This document shows, one piece after another, positions 28,417-36,897 of a stretch of DNA of 64,000 nt (position 1 is the stretch's first letter; every line of letters begins with the position of its first letter). Location of the stretch: the NCBI GenBank assembly GCA_963773465.1, contig CAVZBF010000001.1:2103713-2167712 (forward strand), read 5' to 3'. The DNA comes from VBAS01 sp963773465. GTDB taxonomy: Bacteria; Bacteroidota; Bacteroidia; Chitinophagales; Chitinophagaceae. The translations under genes and the position numbers were made by a program. The notes beneath the pieces were generated by a model. That model searched no databases. It saw only the letters and a list, made by a program, of their open reading frames with translations, and was not told the DNA's origin.

Positions 28417-30141
28417 TTAAGCGCTCAGCTCCATTAATTCCAAACGAGAAATTGCTTCTTTCATTTCTTTTTTATAATAAAGAGATCCCTCGCACCAGAT
28501 AAAATTTACACGCCCCCATTCAATTACACTCTTTACATCCGGGAAAAATCCTTTACCGTTGAAATTTGCACTGGTATTGCATAACAATGGGATCTTACTA
28601 AGCATTCTGTATTCGTCAATCAATCGATACACAGTTGGGTTTTCCTGTTTATTGATAGTTTGGAGACGAGCCGTGCCATCGAGGTGACAAATTGCGGGTA
28701 TCTTTTGTTTCCACGAAGGTTTTACCTGGTGATCGTATAGCATAAAGGGATCGGGAATCCCGGGATCAAAAATATCAGGAGCGAATTCTTCCAAACATAT
28801 TGGCGCAACCGGCCTATAAAATTCACGATCCTTAATTGCATTTAATCGTTGCTTCATATCAGGGTTAGTAGCCGGTGCAAGAATACTTCTTGCACCCAAT
28901 GCCCTTGGACCTAATTCGGCATCCCCATTCATAAAAACTACTGGTTCCTGTAATGTAAATAATAAATAAGCAAGGTCTTTCAAGGAAAAGTCCGGTATTG
29001 CAGACCAGTTTTCATCGGCAACGCTGCGTTTGATTCTTGGTCCGGAATACACATTCCAATCTAATTCAATTATGCCGGATTCATTCACCATCTCGCAACA
29101 AGCAGTGCCAAGAGCGCTTCCCGCATCATTTGGAAAAGGAGGTACCCACATCTGCTCAAACACCCCGCTATTTCTTATTGAGCTGTTCCATTTAATGTTG
29201 AGAGCACATCCACCGCTGTAACATAAATTTCTCGTATAGCTTTTGTCGATCCTGGACATCGCCCGTTTCAGATTTTTTATCAGCAGGTCGTTAATAAATG
29301 AATGAAATGTTGTGAGAATATCTTCAGGTTTTGACGAAAAAGGACTTGCGGCCTTCACAAATTCATCAATGATCAACGCCGTAAAAGATTCTATTTTAAG
29401 ACTTGTAGTTCTCTTTAAACCGGCAACATGACTATTATATACTGTTTCAAATGTTTTAAACAGATCCTGATTAACTTCACCCAATGCGATATAAGCCATA
29501 ATTTTTCCCGCAACGCCTGTTTCCACATTTATTTCCAACCGGTATTTTTTGAACGGTTCAAAATGTGTTGAGAAATGAGTATAAATATTACCAACCAAAG
29601 GCATTAAAAAACCCAAATAATCTATTTTATTTTTTCTGACATTCCAATAAAACAGTTGTGGTGAAAGCGCTCCGTCCCAAACCAGTAAAAACGAATTTTC
29701 TCTGTTTGCAGCGAAAGGGCTGGTGCAATACGATCCGATCAAATGACCTGACACATGCTTATAACTATAATAATCAAGATCGAGGTCTTTTAAACGAAAT
29801 GTACTTTTATCTAAAATCCTGGCAGTTTTTTCGAGAAAACCGTATCTCGCCACTTGCATTTTTTTCAAGCCATTGCCCAGGTCGATAGGCAGGTATTGTC
29901 TTTTCGCGAATCCCAAAGTTTCGTACCAATTCGCCCATCCGTCCACAACAAACCGGTCAATATCATTAAATCTGATATTATAGCTTTCCAGTAGTTCAAT
30001 AGTCTCATTATACGAAATACAATAAATGGAGTATCTCGGATTATTATTCAGTTTCTCCATTTCGATACTAAATACCAGCTTATTGTTTTCAATTACGCAG
30101 ATGGCTGCATCGTGGGTTAATTTGATACCACAAATAGTCAT
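28417..30141 (-). CDS. NodU/TobZ-family O-carbamoyltransferase
   Basis: Protein of 574 residues with both lobes of the family. The N-terminal Kae1-like lobe has H10-D11 (KLTHDAAICVIE), H129 and H133 (HVSGHLIGSY) and D156 (LLVWDGA), matching the metal and adenylate residues known from TobZ. The C-terminal YrdC-like lobe has ELGPRALGARSILAP, REFYRPVAP and CNTSANFNGKG. The known reaction is ATP-dependent transfer of a carbamoyl group from carbamoyl phosphate to a sugar or alcohol hydroxyl. Length is normal (about 550-600). With two glycosyltransferases and a deacetylase beside it, the acceptor is probably a sugar on the peptide. The side with the conserved loops is complete, so I expect activity. 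Confidence 0.92.
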   Translation of the reverse strand: MTICGIKLTHDAAICVIENNKLVFSIEMEKLNNNPRYSIYCISYNETIELLESYNIRFNDIDRFVVDGWANWYETLGFAKRQYLPIDLGNGLKKMQVARYGFLEKTARILDKSTFRLKDLDLDYYSYKHVSGHLIGSYCTSPFAANRENSFLLVWDGALSPQLFYWNVRKNKIDYLGFLMPLVGNIYTHFSTHFEPFKKYRLEINVETGVAGKIMAYIALGEVNQDLFKTFETVYNSHVAGLKRTTSLKIESFTALIIDEFVKAASPFSSKPEDILTTFHSFINDLLIKNLKRAMSRIDKSYTRNLCYSGGCALNIKWNSSIRNSGVFEQMWVPPFPNDAGSALGTACCEMVNESGIIELDWNVYSGPRIKRSVADENWSAIPDFSLKDLAYLLFTLQEPVVFMNGDAELGPRALGARSILAPATNPDMKQRLNAIKDREFYRPVAPICLEEFAPDIFDPGIPDPFMLYDHQVKPSWKQKIPAICHLDGTARLQTINKQENPTVYRLIDEYRMLSKIPLLCNTSANFNGKGFFPDVKSVIEWGRVNFIWCEGSLYYKKEMKEAISRLELMELSA

Positions 30142-30276
30142 TGAATTAAATTTTAATTATAAAAAACTGAGGAAATAAATCTTTGTTCAGGACATCGGTC
30201 CCGATCGATTCATTTGGACAAAGAAATGTTGCTGGCTGATAATAAAGTGATCGTACTTACATGAAATCTCAACTGA

Positions 30277-31032
30277 TCAATTGCCATAGTTATGAAAATA
30301 GTTCATTTCAACCAACACAGAATGATCTAATAAATCCGAAGAGATTTCGGGCGAATATTCACTATTTACAACCTGACCAATAAGCTCGCTGGTTTCACCT
30401 GAAAGTGCGTACCCGTCTTTGAATTGTTGAGCAAAGAGCTCGTTGGTCGTATTCAACCCATGATAAACGTAAATATAAAGTACCGGGTTCACCAGGGGAT
30501 ATAACAAGTTGGCCGAAAAAAGCTGTTTCAAAAAGTCAAAATCCTCTTGCTTGTTTATATGAGGATGTTGTATTGTATTGTTAAGCACACTTTTTTTACA
30601 CAGCACACTTCCGGGCGGAACAAACGGAGCAGATAAATATGCATTTTTATTTATTGCATCATAAAGCAGGCAATATGGCAAAACGCTGCCTGCTTTTCTC
30701 ATCTTAAGTGCTGCGGCAAATTGGATTTCTAAACGTCTGCAATGATACCAATCATCATCATCCCAGTTACAGAAAAAAGCTCCATTTGCTTTTTCAAGAG
30801 AAAAATTGCGAAGCTCACCTTGCGAAACTTTGTATGGTTTATCGAGCGAATAATATTTTATCCTGGTATCATGAAACGATTGCACAATGAGATTATACTC
30901 CTCCGAAACATGCTCAGAAATAACTATTAGCTCCCTATTAGGATAAGTTTGTGATATGAAGTATTTTATTGCCTTTTCCAGGTGACGAGGCCTGCCGGAA
31001 GAAACACACAAACAGGAAATTAAGGGCTCCAT
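30277..31032 (-). CDS. Family 2 glycosyltransferase
   Basis: Protein of 251 residues with a GT-A fold. The N-terminus LISCLCVSSGRPRHLEKAIKYFISQTY is typical of GT2, and the metal/nucleotide-sugar motif is NWDDDDW (D91-D94). A late QEDFDF segment resembles the ED catalytic-base region. No membrane segments, so it is soluble. Donor and acceptor are unknown. It is the first enzyme gene after the antiterminator gene (98-bp gap) and precedes the carbamoyltransferase by 135 bp. It could also act on a carrier-bound intermediate or an unrelated glycan. Confidence 0.85.
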   Translation of the reverse strand: MEPLISCLCVSSGRPRHLEKAIKYFISQTYPNRELIVISEHVSEEYNLIVQSFHDTRIKYYSLDKPYKVSQGELRNFSLEKANGAFFCNWDDDDWYHCRRLEIQFAAALKMRKAGSVLPYCLLYDAINKNAYLSAPFVPPGSVLCKKSVLNNTIQHPHINKQEDFDFLKQLFSANLLYPLVNPVLYIYVYHGLNTTNELFAQQFKDGYALSGETSELIGQVVNSEYSPEISSDLLDHSVLVEMNYFHNYGN

Positions 31033-31130
31033 TTGAAAGAATTTAATAAATATGTTTCCGTCAAGCCATAGATTAATTGGCTGTCTTTTGTAACCAGCAG
31101 CTCAATTTCCGCTAAACGTGAATGATGATA

Positions 31131-31631
31131 TCAGATAAGTTGTTCTATAGGCAGACTCATCAACAGGTTGCGGTTTAACAAGTCGACTCTGACCAAATAC
31201 TTCCGCTTATCATTATGCTTCACTATTTCGCAGTCCAATCCTTTAAGAGGTCCGTTTTTTATCACAATCTGCTGTCCGGGTTGAAAATTATAAAAAGAAA
31301 CTTCAAAATCTTCCTTGGTATTAATTATCAACTTTAAGTTGTCTATTATTTTCTGGCTAACCCGCGCCAATACGGACCCAAATTTTACAAAGCAGCAAAC
31401 ACCCTCATCATTTAGAACCTTCATATAGTTTGCATTATCCCTGATGTAAACAAAAACATATGATGGAAAAAGGGGCGAGATAACAGTTTTTTTTCGATCC
31501 CACCATTGGTGCAATGCTTTTTTTATAGGCAAAAAAATATCGACGCCTTGCTCAGATAATCTGAGGGCAACTTTTTTTTCTTGTTTGGGTCTTGTATATA
31601 CGACGTACCAACCCGTGGCAATTTTATACAT
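31131..31631 (-). CDS. UpxY-type NusG paralogue, transcription antiterminator
   Basis: Protein of 166 residues with an NGN domain (GWYVVYTRPKQEKKVALRL, FPSYVFVYI) and a C-terminal KOW segment (GPLKGLDCEIVK, about 125-140). Specialised NusG paralogues (UpxY in Bacteroides capsule operons, LoaP and TaA in antibiotic operons) load at operon-specific leaders and suppress termination. This gene lies first in a minus-strand run of over 31 kb and has a 440-bp non-coding leader, which fits processive antitermination of the NRPS/PKS operon. That role is inferred from position and family. The housekeeping nusG would sit beside rplK, which is absent here. Confidence 0.88.
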   Translation of the reverse strand: MYKIATGWYVVYTRPKQEKKVALRLSEQGVDIFLPIKKALHQWWDRKKTVISPLFPSYVFVYIRDNANYMKVLNDEGVCCFVKFGSVLARVSQKIIDNLKLIINTKEDFEVSFYNFQPGQQIVIKNGPLKGLDCEIVKHNDKRKYLVRVDLLNRNLLMSLPIEQLI

Positions 31632-32071
31632 ACTCTGCGCAGTAATTAGGAATGAGATTAACTAAACAGTGCCTTGGGATGGTGAATGTAAAAAGAATGT
31701 ACTGCTACGAATAGAGCTATCGCTACAAAAGGTAACACCTCAGGTCTAACAATGTCATCGCTAACAGAATCAACTTATATATGTCGGAAAAAAAATACCT
31801 GGACCTAAATTATGATGTTTACAAACTCAAGATTTGCAATTATCCGCAAAAGTAATTTCGGTTTTCGTCAAAAGTTGTGATAAACGATAAGCGCTTCGCT
31901 TTCCATTATTTTATACGATAGCCTTCGTTAGACAGGCTGGTAGCATGCCGTCGTTGGACATTGAGAAAGTCATGTTATTAATTCTTTGGAAACGTGTGTC
32001 AGGGTGCAAACATGTCAGAAATATTCAACACCAGAATAAGACAGCGGGAAAACAACCGGTTTAGTTCCCGG
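31632..32071 (-). promoter_or_regulatory. Leader/promoter region of the NRPS-PKS operon
   Basis: A 440-bp gap between the antiterminator gene and the upstream regulator gene. No coding ORF fits. It most likely holds the promoter and 5' leader of the long operon. A CAAAAGTA at 31847-31854 is the reverse complement of a Bacteroidota TAnnTTTG -7 box, but the matching -33 element is 14 rather than 19 bp away, so I do not place the start site. Confidence 0.4.
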
Positions 32072-32755
32072 TCAATGCGGCTCGTGATGAAATTCGGCCG
32101 CTACTTTGGGCATAATTATCTGCTCCTCGATTGCATATTTTAACAAGCCCACCGTCGATTTTATACCTAGCTTTTCTTTCATGTCTTGTTTTATTTTTTC
32201 AACAGACCGAATACTCAGATAAATTTCATTTGCAATCTCTTTGTTCAGCTTTTCTTCCCAAAGCATTTGGAGAACTCTCTTTTCCCTGTCGTTAAGTGCG
32301 ATCTTTTTTCTGCCTCCAATTGTAGATTGATCCAGTTCCCTGAGCCTATATAAAGCATCGGTAAGCAAACTGTTTCTGAAGAGTTGGCTCGAAGATGCTA
32401 TTTTGATTGCATGAACAAGATCTCTCGGATTATCAGAAGCGCTGATAAAACCGCGAACCCCGAAATCTAAAAGGTTCTCAATCGCAGTTTCATCCTTAAA
32501 AATGGTCAAAGCCAGGATATTAATTTTCGGATATTTCTCCCGGATAATTTTCAAGGCCTCTTTCTCCTGGAACAACGGTAAATATATATCGACAATCAAC
32601 ACATCTACGCTGGAAACTTCCAGGTTATGAAGTACTTGCTGAACATCGGATACGTCAAAAACTACGTTTATATCTTCGTGGGTTTCAAGGTAACATTTGA
32701 CGGTTTCTCGAAATAAGGGATAGCTGTTTGCAATCGCAAGCTTAATGGAGTTCAT
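32072..32755 (-). CDS. NarL/LuxR-type response regulator with degenerate receiver
   Basis: Protein of 227 residues: a receiver domain (1-120) and a LuxR-type HTH (about 160-220; LNDREKRVLQMLWEEKLNKEIA...SVEKIKQDMKEKLGIKS). The phospho-acceptor Asp56 (LIVDIYLP) and Thr84 (LALTIF) are present. The N-terminal acidic pair is A9-N10, and the conserved Lys is Ala106 (GFISASD). Without Mg-binding acids and the Lys, classic phosphorylation switching is unlikely, so it may respond to a ligand or act constitutively. No histidine kinase is nearby. It is the likely cluster-situated regulator, transcribed away from the phosphopantetheinyl transferase and towards the operon leader. Confidence 0.88.
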   Translation of the reverse strand: MNSIKLAIANSYPLFRETVKCYLETHEDINVVFDVSDVQQVLHNLEVSSVDVLIVDIYLPLFQEKEALKIIREKYPKINILALTIFKDETAIENLLDFGVRGFISASDNPRDLVHAIKIASSSQLFRNSLLTDALYRLRELDQSTIGGRKKIALNDREKRVLQMLWEEKLNKEIANEIYLSIRSVEKIKQDMKEKLGIKSTVGLLKYAIEEQIIMPKVAAEFHHEPH

Positions 32756-33060
32756 GAGTATTTGTTTGGTTCAATAGTTAATGGTATAAATAGGATGCAG
32801 ATTAATATCAAAATGAATATAAGAAAAAAAGTAACTTCAATGTCAAACCACGCTTAAAAACCTGACCTCATATTTCTAAAAAGCCACTATTTTATAAACA
32901 TACGCTTGTACTAAAAATATTTTCAATTCGCTTTTCATTTTAAAAAAGTCAACCTAACAAAATTCCGGCCAAGCTCTCTGTGGATTCAATCAATTCGTTC
33001 CTAAACCATAGTAGCAAGCAAATAACCATTTGTTTCAATTTAAATCATCAAAATAGGTAA

Positions 33061-33097
33061 CCTGGTAAATTGAAGTAGAATGGAAAGCTTTACCAGG
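33061..33097. promoter_or_regulatory. Inverted repeat CCTGGTAAA-N19-TTTACCAGG, possible operator
   Basis: A perfect 9-bp inverted repeat (arms 33061-33069 and 33089-33097; arm centres 28 bp apart) in the 393-bp region between the divergent regulator and phosphopantetheinyl transferase genes, 52 bp before the latter's start. It could bind a dimeric regulator such as the neighbouring NarL-type protein, or form an mRNA hairpin. The rest of 32756-33148 is AT-rich and holds no ORF I support. Confidence 0.4.
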
Positions 33098-33148
33098 GCT
33101 GCCAATCATAAAGAAAACACGATAGTTATTTTTGTAATAATTTAACAA

Positions 33149-33832
33149 ATGAGTCTGACCATTCTCGATATGCGCCCCCAGGTTTACTATGCCAATATAT
33201 ACACACTCAATTCAGGGCCCTTGTATGAAAGTGCCTTATCAGTTATTCCGGAAGACATTAAAAATTCCATTAATCGTTATTTACACAAACGAGATAGATT
33301 GCATTCAATTTGTGGAAAGCTCTTGCTTCTGAAAATGCTAAAAGAAAGTTCATTAAGCGGGTTGTTAGATCTCTCAATGCTGAAATATACTATTTTCAAA
33401 AGACCCTATTTTGATCACAGCTTTGATTTCAACATCTCACATTCGGGATCCTATGTCGTCGTAGGCGGAACTTCTCATGGAAAAATAGGCGTTGACATCG
33501 AAGAAATTAAAATGGTAGATCCTCTGGAATTTAGAAATGTTTTTACGGAGAGTGAAATTAGAATCCTTATGAACGATCTAAATAAAACGGAACTCTTCTA
33601 TCAAATGTGGACTAAGAAAGAAGCATTGGCTAAGGCATTGGGAGCTGGATTGAATTTTCCATTCTCTCAAATCGAAACTAATGCTGAAGATATTATAATA
33701 GATCAAACGAAGTTCAAATGTTTACAGGTTCCCCTGATACCCGGCTACGCGTTTAGTCTGGCTTTGACTTATCAAGTCGAAGATGTAAATGTTGTTGAAG
33801 TCAGATTTGATGAACCATTTTGGAAGGAATGA
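33149..33832 (+). CDS. Sfp-type 4'-phosphopantetheinyl transferase
   Basis: Protein of 227 residues. It contains the family signatures: FNISHSG (94-100), GVDIEEI (114-120, Mg-binding Asp/Glu) and WTKKEALAKALG (154-165, Glu158 and Lys162). The known role is transfer of phosphopantetheine from CoA to the carrier-protein Ser. It would activate the five intact carriers of the adjacent synthases (four PCPs and one ACP), but cannot modify the Leu-substituted PCP. Length suits the Sfp group. It is on the opposite strand to the synthases and shares a divergent promoter region with the NarL-type regulator. Confidence 0.92.
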   Translation: MSLTILDMRPQVYYANIYTLNSGPLYESALSVIPEDIKNSINRYLHKRDRLHSICGKLLLLKMLKESSLSGLLDLSMLKYTIFKRPYFDHSFDFNISHSGSYVVVGGTSHGKIGVDIEEIKMVDPLEFRNVFTESEIRILMNDLNKTELFYQMWTKKEALAKALGAGLNFPFSQIETNAEDIIIDQTKFKCLQVPLIPGYAFSLALTYQVEDVNVVEVRFDEPFWKE

Positions 33833-33974
33833 TCACTTTTTGATGGGACTCAGCTTCGACTGGAAATTCACAATTGATTTAATACTTATGAATTGACTGA
33901 ATTTGAGTTGTCAAGTAATGCCAGCATAACTGTAAATTTTAAGGTTATAAAATTGACAGGCTGGTGTAAATCCC

Positions 33975-34011
33975 GGTACTCAGCGGAGAGAGACGGATTC
34001 GAACCCCCGGA
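33975..34011 (-). repeat. attL-like fragment of tRNA-Ser 3' end (left island boundary)
   Basis: These 37 bp match 58755-58791 with one mismatch (two exact blocks of 19 and 17 bp). They reproduce the T-arm, acceptor 3' strand and a few trailing bases of tRNA-Ser(UGA), in the same orientation as the intact gene. No other part of a tRNA is present. Such a partial tRNA 3' end facing an intact copy is the usual trace of tRNA-targeted integration. The surrounding 33838-34187 has no other coding sequence I support. Confidence 0.8.
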
Positions 34012-34076
34012 TTTTTGTTTATACAACTAATTGATATTAATACTCACCTGACTTTTCTCACTCCCAATACTCTACT

Positions 34077-34090
34077 TTGGTCTCTGAAAT
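34077..34090. repeat. TTGGTCTCTGAAAT repeat, copy 1
   Basis: TTGGTCTCTGAAAT, 66 bp inside the left boundary repeat. Related copies are at 55317-55330 and 58642-58654. The similarity to the 55.3-kb copy continues for about 45 bp (TACC, GC, GAAA and AATTAA blocks). It is placed like an integrase arm-binding site; function not shown. Confidence 0.4.
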
Positions 34091-34187
34091 TACCAGCTGA
34101 AAAGAGCTATCGCTAAATTAATTTCTTTTCGACCAAAAAAGAAAGCATCTTTCTGCCAGTGGCTAAAAAAAATCGTCACGTTGACAT

Positions 34188-34385
34188 TTACAAATCTTCA
34201 TGCTGGCTATTTTCATCTTTCGTCAAATTATCCATAAGCAGGAATAATGAAGCGATGCCAACCCAATAAGCTACGGCTATCCAATCTTTAGACCGCAGAG
34301 CTTCCATGAATGCAACTCCGAAGAATAACAGAAATATAATGACGCCGGTTCTCAACTTAATTTTTTTCAGATTTTTAATTTTCAT
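34188..34385 (-). CDS. Small two-helix membrane protein
   Basis: A 65-residue ORF with a basic N-terminus (MKIKNLKKIKLR), two hydrophobic segments (about 13-32 and 38-52) and an acidic tail. I do not recognise a family. Topology and composition look like a genuine small inner-membrane protein, but there is no functional clue. It lies immediately inside the left island boundary, diverging from the nhaD remnant only 23 bp away, so it may itself be a relic. Confidence 0.4.
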   Translation of the reverse strand: MKIKNLKKIKLRTGVIIFLLFFGVAFMEALRSKDWIAVAYWVGIASLFLLMDNLTKDENSQHEDL

Positions 34386-34408
34386 ATGTATATATTTTTA
34401 TAGACTGA

Positions 34409-35335
34409 TTGTTTACCACTACGATCGTTATGGTTTCTTTGATCAGAAAGCTTATAGACGACCATGGTGACCGACTCTTATTTACAGGAATCGTTGTCAT
34501 TGCATCTAATGCGGGAGGTGCATGGTCACCGATTGGTGACGTTACAACTACCATGCTTTGGATAGGAGGTCAAATAACTGCAGCAAATATAATTTTGAGC
34601 TTATTTCTTCCTAGTCTTATTTGTTTGATCATACCATTGGTGATCGTCTCATTCAAAATGAAAGGGACTGTTTCAAAGCCTATTCAACCAGCAAATCAGA
34701 AGCTATCCGAGCTTTCACCCAGGCAACAATATACCGTACTGGGCACTGGATTATTAATTCTTCTTTTGGTACCCGTGTTTAAAACGCTAACACATTTGCC
34801 TCCTTATATGGGGATCATCATTGGACTGGGAATATTATGGATCATTACCGAAATTATGCATGGCGATAAGGATGAAAAGGAAAAAGGGATTCTGTCGGTG
34901 AGCCATGCACTTCGGAAAATTGATTCTCCAAGCATTCTTTTCTTCCTGGGAATACTGTTAGCAGTCGCCTCTTTCAAGCGGCATATTGACATCCGCTGCC
35001 GGGCAAATGTCTGCCTTCATCCCCAATGAAAATATTATTATTCTTTGTACCGGGCTTTTGTCTTCTATAGTCGAAAATGTTCCATTAGTTGCAGGAGTAC
35101 AGGGCATGTATGATCTTAACCAATATCCAACTGATCATTCTTTTTGGGAGTTTCTTGCTTATGCAACGGGAACTGGTGGAAGTGTTTTGATCATTGGTTC
35201 TGCAGCGGGAGTAGCAGCTATGGGGATGGAGAAGATCAGTTTTTTCTGGTATTTAAAAAGAATCAGCTTCTTGCGCTGATCGGATATTTTTCAGGCGCAG
35301 GTATTTATATTCTTCAACAGTACCTTTTTAAATAA
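34409..35335 (+). pseudogene. nhaD: Truncated, frameshifted NhaD-type Na+/H+ antiporter
   Basis: Three overlapping frames (34409-35029, 34986-35279, 35144-35335) encode consecutive parts of an NhaD antiporter: TTTIVMVSLIRKL, ASNAGGAWSPIGDVTTTMLWIGG, IVENVPLVAGVQGMY, GTGGSVLIIGSAAGVAAMG and a C-terminal helix ending in LQQYLFK. The N-terminal part, roughly 150 residues, is missing. The first conserved residues follow an in-frame TGA directly, with TTG as the only start. Two further indels, near 34975 and 35265, break the frame. Truncation plus two shifts at the island edge suggests a dead gene, probably cut by the integration or rearrangement that made the boundary. Confidence 0.8.
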
Positions 35336-35377
35336 AGAATCAGAAATTAAATTTTATTCAGGACCGGAAGAGAAAGA

Positions 35378-35560
35378 ATGATTTCAAGAATTGGGATGGT
35401 TGCTATTTTTCTTGCACTAATTAGAACGATTGCAGAATGCTTTAGGTTAGGCTACATTTCAAAACATACGACGACATTCGAAGACCTGAGGCAATTTTTA
35501 ATTGGTGCATTGATTTGTGCTGTTTCATGCCTGTCCATGTCGGAATCAAATGTTCCATGA
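35378..35560 (+). CDS. Small predicted membrane protein
   Basis: A 60-residue ORF with two hydrophobic segments (about 3-20 and 38-54) and a conserved-looking middle (RLGYISKHTTTFEDLRQFL). A purine-rich stretch precedes the ATG. I do not recognise the family. It follows the nhaD remnant on the same strand after 42 bp. It could be a real companion of the transporter genes or a chance ORF. Confidence 0.4.
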   Translation: MISRIGMVAIFLALIRTIAECFRLGYISKHTTTFEDLRQFLIGALICAVSCLSMSESNVP

Positions 35561-35703
35561 ATCAGGGATTTGAAACCCATAATAATTTCTTTCAGAAATC
35601 ACGAGGCATCATTTTGATGACATAAAAATGGAGTATCAGCTGCAAGCAACTAAAAAGGTTGACCGGCAAGGTCCCAACCTCATTACAAATAATTTCTATA
35701 AGC

Positions 35704-36708
35704 TTAGCTATGATGTTTGTGCACATCGAACTTGTGTGCCGCAACAACACGGATCTGTCCTGAAGGGAAAAAATAATGTTCATTGGTAGACGGGCCTTTT
35801 ATCCAAAGTCCATGGCCCAACCAATTGGCACTGAAATTCCATGTAGGGCTGTTGTATCCAATCGCAGTTTTAAATACATCACTACCATTGAAGGATGTTT
35901 TCTTTTCCTTCTTGCTTCCTTCCTCAGAAACAAAATTCACATTGGCATTTAGCACCAATGAGCCTGTGATAAAAAAATGCTGGTCAATAACCAATGTATG
36001 AGCATAGCCAACTCCAGGACCAATTGTCGTATATGTCAATTTTCTTATATCGGTTTCAGGATACTGGCTCTTGAGTAATGCAGGTATCAATGCACTATCG
36101 CCTTGTACCATACCATGAAAAATTCCGCCGCCATACAAAATTGATCCCGCTGATTTTTTCTGCCATTCAGTTTGGGAAATGGCAGCCCGGTAAGAGAATT
36201 TTTCTTTGTTTGGAATACGATAACCGGAAATACCATAGAGATTGGATTTGATATCCGCACGATAATAATAATTGTTTGCACCAGCGCCAGCTATTCCTTT
36301 CGGCTCTATATAAAATCCTTTGGGTAGTTCAGCGATCAGATCCACTGCCCATTTTTTTGGAAATAAATGTATCTGCAAACCGAGTCCTGTTGTTTTTCCT
36401 TTGGGCTCATCTTTTGTGTTTAAAAAACTAAAGCCATTAAAAATATTTACGGTAATACCCCTGTAAGAAAAGCCTGCGCCAAGGTTCAATTTACGATTGG
36501 CTTTATATTCAAGATCTGCAATGTTTCCGTCAGAAGGTATATTGAGGTGAACATATTTTTGAGACAAATAAAGGCGGATATTCAACTTATCAGGAAATGT
36601 TTCATAATAAGTAGTATCATTCTCAAACTTCTTTTTTTGTGCATTCACTGCTAAAGAACACATAAGGAATGCAACTATCATTAAAAGTGCTGACTGGTAT
36701 TTTTTCAT
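35704..36708 (-). CDS. DUF4421-like secreted beta-rich protein
   Basis: Protein of 334 residues with a signal peptide (MKKYQSALLMIVAFLMCSLAVNAQ). Its early segment, YYETFPDKLNIRLYLSQKY, together with many alternating aromatic strands, resembles the Bacteroidota DUF4421 family, predicted outer-membrane barrel-like proteins of unknown function. The C-terminus is His-rich (HKFDVHKHHS), which may be relevant in a metal-rich neighbourhood. It is transcribed divergently from the SulP gene across a 189-bp intergenic region. Confidence 0.75.
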   Translation of the reverse strand: MKKYQSALLMIVAFLMCSLAVNAQKKKFENDTTYYETFPDKLNIRLYLSQKYVHLNIPSDGNIADLEYKANRKLNLGAGFSYRGITVNIFNGFSFLNTKDEPKGKTTGLGLQIHLFPKKWAVDLIAELPKGFYIEPKGIAGAGANNYYYRADIKSNLYGISGYRIPNKEKFSYRAAISQTEWQKKSAGSILYGGGIFHGMVQGDSALIPALLKSQYPETDIRKLTYTTIGPGVGYAHTLVIDQHFFITGSLVLNANVNFVSEEGSKKEKKTSFNGSDVFKTAIGYNSPTWNFSANWLGHGLWIKGPSTNEHYFFPSGQIRVVAAHKFDVHKHHS

Positions 36709-36897
36709 ATTATAAAAATTAAATGCTTGAATAACGGTAGGTATAAAGAGCGATCGTTTTGAGAAATTCTTTAAAAATAAATTTTTATGCGTGATCTAAC
36801 AAAACTTATTTTACGATCACCTTGAATTTAATCAATAAAAACCAAATATAAATTATTTACATTGCGGCCTGCAACTCTTTGAACATAATCGCAGGCA

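Noticed and set aside
31847..31877. Bacteroidota promoter (TTTG-N19-TAnnTTTG) for the biosynthetic operon
   Set aside because: A -7-like box exists, but the nearest TTTG is 14 bp away rather than about 19, so I did not call a promoter.
33127..33134. TATTTTTG as the -7 box of the PPTase gene
   Set aside because: It would leave a leader of under 15 nt and has no -33 TTTG at the right distance.
1..33832. Assignment of the cluster to a bleomycin- or zwittermicin-type product
   Set aside because: Shared parts (diaminopropionate, carbamoyl, NRPS/PKS) are generic. No thiazole-forming domains or other signature genes are present.
31700..34115. 13-nt match AGAGCTATCGCTA at about 31707 and 34104 as a second island boundary
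   Set aside because: Exact 13-mers shared by chance are expected dozens of times in 64 kb, and the flanks do not match.
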